Of a stretch of DNA of 64,000 nt, positions 58,601 through 64,000 are shown piece by piece; positions within the stretch are counted from its first letter, which is position 1; the number at the start of each line of letters is the position of its first letter. The position numbers and the translations under genes are program-made. The stretch is from NCBI RefSeq assembly GCF_001043025.1, contig NZ_JYLD01000002.1:496001-560000 (forward strand). Reading direction: 5' to 3'. The stretch comes from Pseudomonas helleri. GTDB lineage: Bacteria > Pseudomonadota > Gammaproteobacteria > Pseudomonadales > Pseudomonadaceae. A model generated the notes under the pieces. It was not told the DNA's origin. It searched no databases and was given only the letters and a program-made list of their open reading frames with translations.

Positions 58601-59606
58601 ATTCAGCTGGCAACTGCCGCTCTGCGCAGCGGGCGCGACGCCCGACTGGACGGCGCAGCCAGGGCACTGGATTCAGTTGGCCCAGGCCGTCGAATACGCA
58701 GGCGTTGATGGCCTGTGGATACCCGGCGGCTCCCAGTGTGCCGACAGCCTGGGCGTGGCCGCCGCGCTGTGCGCACATACCCGCCACCTGCAACTGACGG
58801 TCAGTGTGCCGCCGCAAGTGATGCTCCCCGCCGCGCTGGCCAGCACCGTGCAAAGCCTGCAATCGATCAGCGCCAACCGCGTGCGCCTGCACCTGCCGGA
58901 CAGCCAGCAGAGCACCGCGCGCCACACCTTCGACGACTGGCTCAACCGTGACCAGCGCAGCGAAAGCATCGGTGAGTATCTCGACATCCTCGGGCGCCTG
59001 TTGCGCGGCTGCGACGGTGGTTTTACTTACAGCGGCCGCTACTTCCAACTGGAAAACGCCGGTTATGCCCGCCGCGATTTGCCCGCCCCGGCCATCGTCC
59101 TCAATGACAGCCAGAGCCCGGCGCTGATAGCCAGCCAGGCGCAGGTTTGTTTGTTACGGGCAGCGCCGCCTGCACAGTTGCGCCAGGCCATCGAGCGTCA
59201 GCGCGCCGCCAGCCCCGAGCCGTCAACACCGCTCGCGTTTGCCTGCACCTTCGGGCTGATCCTCGCCGACACCGAAGCGCTGGCCTGGGAGGCCGCCGCC
59301 CGACAACTGCCAGCGCTACCGGCCGCCCCGACCAGCGAAGCCGAAAGCGTGCTGCGCCTGCAACGCAGTGGCCACCCGCTGCGCCATTTCGAGGTCCATC
59401 CCAATCTGCTGCAAACGGCGCCGGGACAACCGGCGTACCTGATTGGCACCCCGCAACAACTCGCCACCCGCCTGCAAGAACTGCATGGCCTGGGGATCGA
59501 ACACATCGTGATTCAGAGCCAGCCGTCGGTCAGCGACGTGCTGCGCTTTGGTGAACAGGTCCTGCCCCTGCTGGCAGCTCAGGGCCTGCGCAAGGAGAAC
59601 GCCTGA
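58590..59606 (+). CDS. LLM class flavin-dependent oxidoreductase (divergent SsuD-like)
   Basis: 338 residues of a TIM-barrel luciferase-like fold: EFSWQLPLCAAGATPDW, YAGVDGLWIPGG, ESIGEYLDILGRLLRGCDGGFTYSGRYF (as in SsuD) and LIGTPQQLATRLQELHGLGIEHIVIQ. The middle part is divergent, so activity is less certain. The start overlaps the preceding gene by 11 bases. Confidence 0.83.
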   Translation: MPLEFSWQLPLCAAGATPDWTAQPGHWIQLAQAVEYAGVDGLWIPGGSQCADSLGVAAALCAHTRHLQLTVSVPPQVMLPAALASTVQSLQSISANRVRLHLPDSQQSTARHTFDDWLNRDQRSESIGEYLDILGRLLRGCDGGFTYSGRYFQLENAGYARRDLPAPAIVLNDSQSPALIASQAQVCLLRAAPPAQLRQAIERQRAASPEPSTPLAFACTFGLILADTEALAWEAAARQLPALPAAPTSEAESVLRLQRSGHPLRHFEVHPNLLQTAPGQPAYLIGTPQQLATRLQELHGLGIEHIVIQSQPSVSDVLRFGEQVLPLLAAQGLRKENA

Positions 59607-59607
59607 C

Positions 59608-60723
59608 ATGCCCACACCCGCTAACGGGGCCATCGAGATTGACTGGTTCCTGCCCACCAACGGCGACGGCCGCCACCTGACCAGCAGCGGCCTGCCCAGT
59701 GTCGGGCTGTTCCAGCAGGGCGAACGCGCGCCCACCCTCGACTACCTGCGCCAAGTGGTGCGGGCGGCCGAATTGGGTGACTTCGACGGCATCATGGTGC
59801 CAACCGCCAGCGGTTTCGAAGACCCTTGGTTGATCACCGCCGTGCTGGCCCAAGAAGTACGCCGCCTGCGCTTTTTGCTGACCGTGCGCCCCGGCCTCGA
59901 ACTGCCCGCCTACAGCGCCCATCGTGCAGCGACCTTGCAGTTGCTCAGCGACGGGCGTCTGGACCTGCATGTGGTCAGCGGTTCGAGCCGGTTTGAGCAG
60001 CGCTCACTGGGGGATTTTCTGGAGCATGACGAACGCTATGCGCGCACCGCCGAGTTTCTTGAAGTGTTCCAGTCGGTGTGGAGCGGCCGCAGCCAGCCCT
60101 ATCACGGGCGCTATTACCGCAGCGCAGGCGGCGCCCCCATCGCGCCTCAGGCACCGGCGCCCGCGATCTATTTTGGTGGTGCTTCGCAGGCCGCCGAACA
60201 GGTCGGCGCGGCCCATGCGCAAACCTACCTGATGTGGTGCGAGCCCCCGGCGATGATCGCTGAACGCATCCTGCACATGCGCGAACGCGCCGCCGCCCGC
60301 GGCCGCCCTCTGCGCTTTGGTCTGCGCGTGCACGTGTTCGCCGCCCCCACCGACGATGAAGCCTGGGCGCATGTCGAGCGGTTGCTGGAAGAGATCCCCA
60401 AAGAGGCCATCGAACGGGCGCAGTTGCAGATGGCCGCGTATGAGTCGGTGGGCCAGACCCGCCAGACGGGGCTGGTCAAAGGTCGCGGACGACGCGCGCG
60501 GGAACTGGAAGTGTCGGCCAACCTCTGGGCCGGTGTCGGCCTGGTGCGTGGCGGTGCGGGTACTGCGCTGGTGGGCAGCTATGAACACGTCGCCCAGCGC
60601 ATCGAGGAGTACTACCAACTGGGCGTGGAGTGTTTTGTGCTGTCGGGTTTTCCGCACCTGGAAGAGGCCATCCACCAAGGCGCGGAGTTGCTGCCACTGT
60701 TACGACGCATCGGCCGCACTTAG
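59608..60723 (+). CDS. SsuD/SfnG-like FMNH2-dependent monooxygenase
   Basis: 371 residues with the classical alkanesulfonate monooxygenase pattern: [85 protein letters not shown] and [34 protein letters not shown]. Family members cleave carbon-sulfur bonds in sulfonates or sulfones. AAGGAGAACGCC precedes the ATG, two bases after the upstream stop. Last gene of the TonB operon; its stop overlaps the end of the regulator gene on the other strand. Confidence 0.9.
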   Translation: MPTPANGAIEIDWFLPTNGDGRHLTSSGLPSVGLFQQGERAPTLDYLRQVVRAAELGDFDGIMVPTASGFEDPWLITAVLAQEVRRLRFLLTVRPGLELPAYSAHRAATLQLLSDGRLDLHVVSGSSRFEQRSLGDFLEHDERYARTAEFLEVFQSVWSGRSQPYHGRYYRSAGGAPIAPQAPAPAIYFGGASQAAEQVGAAHAQTYLMWCEPPAMIAERILHMRERAAARGRPLRFGLRVHVFAAPTDDEAWAHVERLLEEIPKEAIERAQLQMAAYESVGQTRQTGLVKGRGRRARELEVSANLWAGVGLVRGGAGTALVGSYEHVAQRIEEYYQLGVECFVLSGFPHLEEAIHQGAELLPLLRRIGRT

Positions 60724-61796
60724 CTCGGTGCGCGCCCCTTGAGCATCCCGTGATTGACCAGCAGCGTGCGCATGGCATTACGGGTGATGCCCAGCAGCGC
60801 GGCGGTGCGCAACTGGTTGAAACCGCAAAAGGCAAAGGCCTCGCGCACGATCAAGTCTTCAATGTCATGCAGCAACGTGTCCCCCGGCACCTCGAACAAA
60901 CGCAGCAACTGCTCACGCATCACCTCTTGCGGCAGCTTGCTCAGCGTACTCGCCCCGGCCTTGGCCACGCTGAGCCCACCTGAAAATTTCAGGTGCTCCG
61001 GGCGGATCGGCTTGTCACCGGCCACCAGCAACGCCAGGTGCACGACGTTTTCCAGCTCACGAATATTGCCCGGCCACGGGTAATCCAGCAGCGCTTGCGT
61101 CGCGGATTCAGAGAGCATCGGTTCATTGATCTTCAAGCGCGCGCTGTAAAGACGGCGGAAGTGTTCCACCAGCGGCAGGATATCCAGCGGGCGCTCACGC
61201 AGCGGCAACACCGAGACTTGGGCGACGTTGACCCGGTAAAACAAATCAAGACGGAAATTACCCGCCTCCACCGCTTGCTCCAGATCGACGTTGGTGGCGG
61301 TCACCAGCCGTACATCAATCTTCACCGGCTTGCGCGAGCCGACGCGCACCACCTCCTGCTCCTGCAACACGCGTAGCAGCTTGACCTGCAACGGCAGCGG
61401 CAGATCACCAATTTCATCGAGAAACAGCGTGCCGCCATCGGCCTCTTCGAACCAGCCTGCGCGCCGCCCGGTGGCCCCGGAAAAGGCCCCGGCTTCGTGG
61501 CCGAAAAACTCGCTCTCGGCGAGGGTTTCACTGATCGCCCCGCAGTTAACCGCAACAAAGGCGCCACGCCGGCCACTGGCCGCGTGCAAATAACGGGCAA
61601 CCAGCTCCTTGCCGGTACCGGTTTCGCCATTGATCAACACCGGCACCTCACTCGGCCCCACCTGCTGCAAAAAATCCAGCAACTGGCGCGAACGCGGGTC
61701 GGCAAACACCAGGGCCTTGGCCCGGATAGACAGGGGGTCCTTTTCACCCTGAGGGAACGTCAAAATCGGGGTCGAATGTCCCAAGGGGCCGCTCAT
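60720..61796 (-). CDS. SfnR-like sigma-54-dependent activator
   Basis: 358 residues consisting of a AAA+ domain (Walker [17 protein letters not shown]; Walker [15 protein letters not shown]) and a C-terminal Fis-type helix-turn-helix ([22 protein letters not shown]). There is no N-terminal sensing domain, as in SfnR of P. putida, which controls dimethylsulfone use; the start [31 protein letters not shown] also looks like SfnR. The loop that contacts sigma-54 reads GAFSGA rather than GAFTGA. Likely activator of the four sigma-54 promoters at 52 and 54.8 kb. Confidence 0.88.
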   Translation of the reverse strand: MSGPLGHSTPILTFPQGEKDPLSIRAKALVFADPRSRQLLDFLQQVGPSEVPVLINGETGTGKELVARYLHAASGRRGAFVAVNCGAISETLAESEFFGHEAGAFSGATGRRAGWFEEADGGTLFLDEIGDLPLPLQVKLLRVLQEQEVVRVGSRKPVKIDVRLVTATNVDLEQAVEAGNFRLDLFYRVNVAQVSVLPLRERPLDILPLVEHFRRLYSARLKINEPMLSESATQALLDYPWPGNIRELENVVHLALLVAGDKPIRPEHLKFSGGLSVAKAGASTLSKLPQEVMREQLLRLFEVPGDTLLHDIEDLIVREAFAFCGFNQLRTAALLGITRNAMRTLLVNHGMLKGRAPS

Positions 61797-61920
61797 GGCA
61801 AGGAATTCCAGCGTAGGTAACGATCGAAGGTAGCGATACTTTACCGAGCGCGAGTTATAGCCAGAAATACTTAAAAAGAATTACGACCAAACTTTTCTGG
61901 ATATTGGTAGACACAAGAAA

Positions 61921-61953
61921 GATCAAAGGATCGCGAGCAAGCTCGCTCCTACA
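61921..61953. repeat. Single REP-like unit
   Basis: Reverse unit GGATCGCGAGCAAGCTCGCT ending CCTACAG, a variant lacking the GGCAAG insertion. Confidence 0.6.
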
Positions 61954-62010
61954 GTTTGTGTGTGCATGCAACAGTCGTCGGCCGTCGGCTACGGCTCCCA
62001 AGCCCAATAA

Positions 62011-62029
62011 GTCCAACAGCCTGTTGGAC
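62011..62029. promoter_or_regulatory. 19-bp palindrome upstream of darT
   Basis: GTCCAACAG-C-CTGTTGGAC, perfect 9-base arms. It is an operator candidate or a hairpin; it contains CAACA/TGTTG like the enhancer sites but with a 3-base centre. Confidence 0.45.
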
Positions 62030-62071
62030 AATTACGACCTGAGCATGGCTGCGTAAATCCAAGCTGGCGCG

Positions 62072-62096
62072 TGAGAGTCCTCTCATCCATATGAGA
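62072..62096. promoter_or_regulatory. Overlapping short palindromes upstream of darT
   Basis: TGAGAG-TC-CTCTCA runs into TCTCAT-CCAT-ATGAGA, just upstream of a possible -10 (TATACT, 62117-62122). Position suits autoregulation by the toxin-antitoxin pair (inference). Confidence 0.45.
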
Positions 62097-62249
62097 TACC
62101 TGATGGGCCGTTAACCTATACTCGCGTGTCAATCAGCACATCTCGTAGCCATCACCGGAAAGCGTCCATGTCAGTGCGAATTTACAGATAGCGTTTTATT
62201 ACCTGTACGGCATTGCCCAAACCAGAGTGAACCGAGGAATTTTTCTTAG

Positions 62250-62894
62250 ATGATTTACAACAGTCTGAATCCAGAAAAAGCGCTGATTTGGCGGATCGTC
62301 CACCGTGACAATCTGCCCTGGATTCTGGACAACGGCCTGCACTGCGCCAGCTCCGAGGTGCAGGCGCCCCATTACGTGAATATTGGCAATGCTGAATTAA
62401 TAGACAAGCGCCGCACTCGGCGTGTTCCTATTGAGCCGTCAGGCATGTTGGCCGATTACGTACCCTTCTACTTCACGCCCTTCTCTGTGATGATGCAAAA
62501 CATTCACTCAGGATGGAGCGTTCAGCAGCGCGGCAACGATGAAATCGTGATTCTGGTCTCCAGCTTGCACCGCGTCGCCGAGCTAGGGTTACCGTTCGTC
62601 TTTACAAATGCACACGCCTACCCGGATTGGACAGACTATTACAGCGATCTGGACAGCCTGCATGAGATCGACTGGCCTATCCTTCAACGACGCGACTTTA
62701 AACGTGACCCTGATGACCCCCGAAAAATGGAGCGATATCAGGCCGAAGCGCTGATTCACCACCACCTACCGATTACAGGACTCCTTGGCATCATGTGCTA
62801 CACCGATGCAGTGAAAGCACGCATAGAGCAGGACGTGGCCGCCAGGGGCCTGACGCTAGCAGTGCATGCCCGGCCGGGATGGTATTTCCAATGA
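62250..62894 (+). CDS. darT: DarT-like DNA ADP-ribosyltransferase toxin
   Basis: DUF4433/DarT protein of 214 residues that attaches ADP-ribose to bases in single-stranded DNA, blocking replication. NAD-site residues near the N-terminus ([19 protein letters not shown]), the arginine-rich loop near residues 54-58 (RRTRR), and the likely catalytic Glu166 in [14 protein letters not shown] are seen. [25 protein letters not shown] is typical of the family. Ribosome site GAGGAA. Followed by darG with a 4-base overlap. DarTG systems act as phage-triggered abortive defence. Confidence 0.92.
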   Translation: MIYNSLNPEKALIWRIVHRDNLPWILDNGLHCASSEVQAPHYVNIGNAELIDKRRTRRVPIEPSGMLADYVPFYFTPFSVMMQNIHSGWSVQQRGNDEIVILVSSLHRVAELGLPFVFTNAHAYPDWTDYYSDLDSLHEIDWPILQRRDFKRDPDDPRKMERYQAEALIHHHLPITGLLGIMCYTDAVKARIEQDVAARGLTLAVHARPGWYFQ

Positions 62895-63979
62895 TCACAT
62901 TTACCCAAGGCAACCTTCTGGAAGCCAAAACCGAAGCCCTCGTCAACACGGTCAATACCGTCGGGGTGATGGGCAAAGGTATTGCGCTGATGTTCAAAGA
63001 GCGCTTTGCACAAAACTATCGTCTGTATGCGGCCGCCTGCAAAGCTGGCGAAGTAGAAACAGGCAAGGTTCACGTCACCGAAGTCAACGAGCTTGAAGGC
63101 CCCAGGTGGATCGTAAACTTCCCGACCAAACGTCACTGGCGCTCACCTTCGCAGATGGCCTGGGTCACTGAAGGCCTGCATGATTTACGCCGCTTCCTGA
63201 TTGAAAACCAGGTCAAATCCATAGCAATTCCACCGCTGGGTGCTGGTAATGGTGGCTTGAAATGGCCTGAAGTCCGCGATCAGATCGTTAATGTTTTGAG
63301 TGATCTGGATGTAGAGGTACTGGTGTTTGAACCCTCTAGCCAGTATCTGAACGTCGCTAAACGCAGTGGTGTGGAAAAGCTAACGCCAGCTCGGGCACTT
63401 ATTGCCGAACTGGTACGGCGTTATTGGGTTCTAGGGATGGAATGCAGCCTGCTGGAGATTCAAAAACTGGCATGGTTCCTTGAGCGCACTATTGAAAAAC
63501 TGCCAGACACACAAAACCCGCTGAAACTGAAGTTCATTGCTCACACCTATGGCCCCTACGCCAATCGGTTGGAGCATCTGCTCAACAATCTGGATGGCAG
63601 CTACCTTCATTGCAACAAGCGCATCAGTGATGCGGGAATCAATGATGTGATCTGGTTTGACCAAGATCGAAAAGACTTTTTGCAGGCTTATCTCAAAACA
63701 GAGGCCAAGGAATATTCTCAAGTCCTGGAATACACCGCCGAATTAATCGATGGTTTTGAGTCACCGTTCGGTATGGAGTTGTTGGCGACAGTCGATTGGC
63801 TACTGAGCCAGGAAGATGTCTCCCCGACGCTTCCAGCCGTGCGCGAAGCATTAAAGCATTGGGATGGCGGGGCTGATGCTGCTGCCCGTAAAAGCAGGTT
63901 GTTCGACGATCAGTCGCTTTCTATTGCCCTCAAACGACTCACGTCCAGTCACTTCAAACCGCAAATGGCGCTCTGCTGA
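62891..63979 (+). CDS. darG: DarG antitoxin with macrodomain
   Basis: 362 residues. The N-terminal macrodomain ([25 protein letters not shown], then [13 protein letters not shown] and [13 protein letters not shown]) removes ADP-ribose from DNA and so reverses DarT; a Lys lies in NFPTKRHWR. The C-terminal half (about 190-362) would bind DarT directly. The ATG at 62891 overlaps the darT stop (ATGA), the usual coupling of toxin and antitoxin. The gene is complete within the window. Confidence 0.92.
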   Translation: MITFTQGNLLEAKTEALVNTVNTVGVMGKGIALMFKERFAQNYRLYAAACKAGEVETGKVHVTEVNELEGPRWIVNFPTKRHWRSPSQMAWVTEGLHDLRRFLIENQVKSIAIPPLGAGNGGLKWPEVRDQIVNVLSDLDVEVLVFEPSSQYLNVAKRSGVEKLTPARALIAELVRRYWVLGMECSLLEIQKLAWFLERTIEKLPDTQNPLKLKFIAHTYGPYANRLEHLLNNLDGSYLHCNKRISDAGINDVIWFDQDRKDFLQAYLKTEAKEYSQVLEYTAELIDGFESPFGMELLATVDWLLSQEDVSPTLPAVREALKHWDGGADAAARKSRLFDDQSLSIALKRLTSSHFKPQMALC

Positions 63980-64000
63980 GGTTTGCTCATCTACTAGCCG

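Larger units (their letters stand above)
61797..62249. other. Intergenic region before darT
   Basis: 453 bases without a gene. It contains a REP-like half unit (61921-61953), a 19-bp perfect palindrome (62011-62029), overlapping short palindromes (62072-62096) and a TATACT -10-like hexamer (62117-62122). Base composition is more A/T-rich than the sulfur cluster. Confidence 0.5.

Overview
The window is a chromosomal segment of a Pseudomonas, most likely of the P. fluorescens group. The evidence is GC-rich pseudomonad codon usage, gene order matching the P. aeruginosa PAO1 PA3987-PA4031 region (leuS-lptE-holA, lipB-lipA, dacC-rlpA-sltB1-rodA-mrdA-rlmH-rsfS-nadD-proA, ubiX-mpl-eatR-exaC-eat-eutBC, ppa) as I recall it, and many copies of a palindromic intergenic repeat beginning TGTAGGAGCGAGCTTGCCTC. 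No tRNA, rRNA, CRISPR array, insertion sequence or prophage is visible.

Layout. 0.1-6.1 kb (+): leuS, lptE, holA, a 49-codon arfA with an intrinsic terminator inside its reading frame, and a lytic transglycosylase. 6.4-18.8 kb (-): a packed block for an LD-carboxypeptidase, lipoate synthesis (lipA, lipB, ybeD), cell-wall elongation and trimming (dacC, rlpA, mltB, rodA, mrdA), ribosome maturation (rlmH, rsfS), NAD synthesis (nadD) and proline synthesis (proA). 18.9-27.7 kb: a DNA glycosylase, a DedA-PAP2 fusion, a LON-substrate-binding-domain protein, a CidAB-like pair, a MORN-repeat/C13-peptidase lipoprotein, an NAD(P)-binding protein, a small lipoprotein, ubiX and mpl. 27.8-35.5 kb: ethanolamine catabolism (eatR, exaC, eat, eutB, eutC) with recognisable sigma-54 promoters. 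35.7-39.1 kb: a DedA protein, mtfA, ppa, an orphan S24/CI-like repressor with a clear operator, and a stretch of consecutive hairpins ending in a terminator.

39.2-61.8 kb is the accessory part. First comes a TetR / SsuABC-like transporter / OsmC / flavin monooxygenase group (39.2-44.4 kb). Then comes a larger set (44.9-61.8 kb) that I read as one regulon. It has a six-gene overlapping operon (peptide-type ABC importer, flavin monooxygenase, alpha/beta hydrolase), a TTC38-like TPR protein, a DmpA-type P1 peptidase, a TonB receptor with three LLM flavin monooxygenases, and an SfnR-like sigma-54 activator. Four near-perfect sigma-54 promoters form two divergent pairs; between each pair lies a related CAAC...GTTG inverted repeat preceded by GAAAAA. 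The TonB receptor and the peptide-binding protein contain almost no Met or Cys, a signature of proteins made under sulfur starvation. Together this suggests an organosulfur scavenging system for a peptide- or amide-like compound whose substrate is unknown.

61.8-64.0 kb: a DarTG toxin-antitoxin (DNA ADP-ribosylation) pair, the only defence-type locus seen, with unexplained palindromes upstream.
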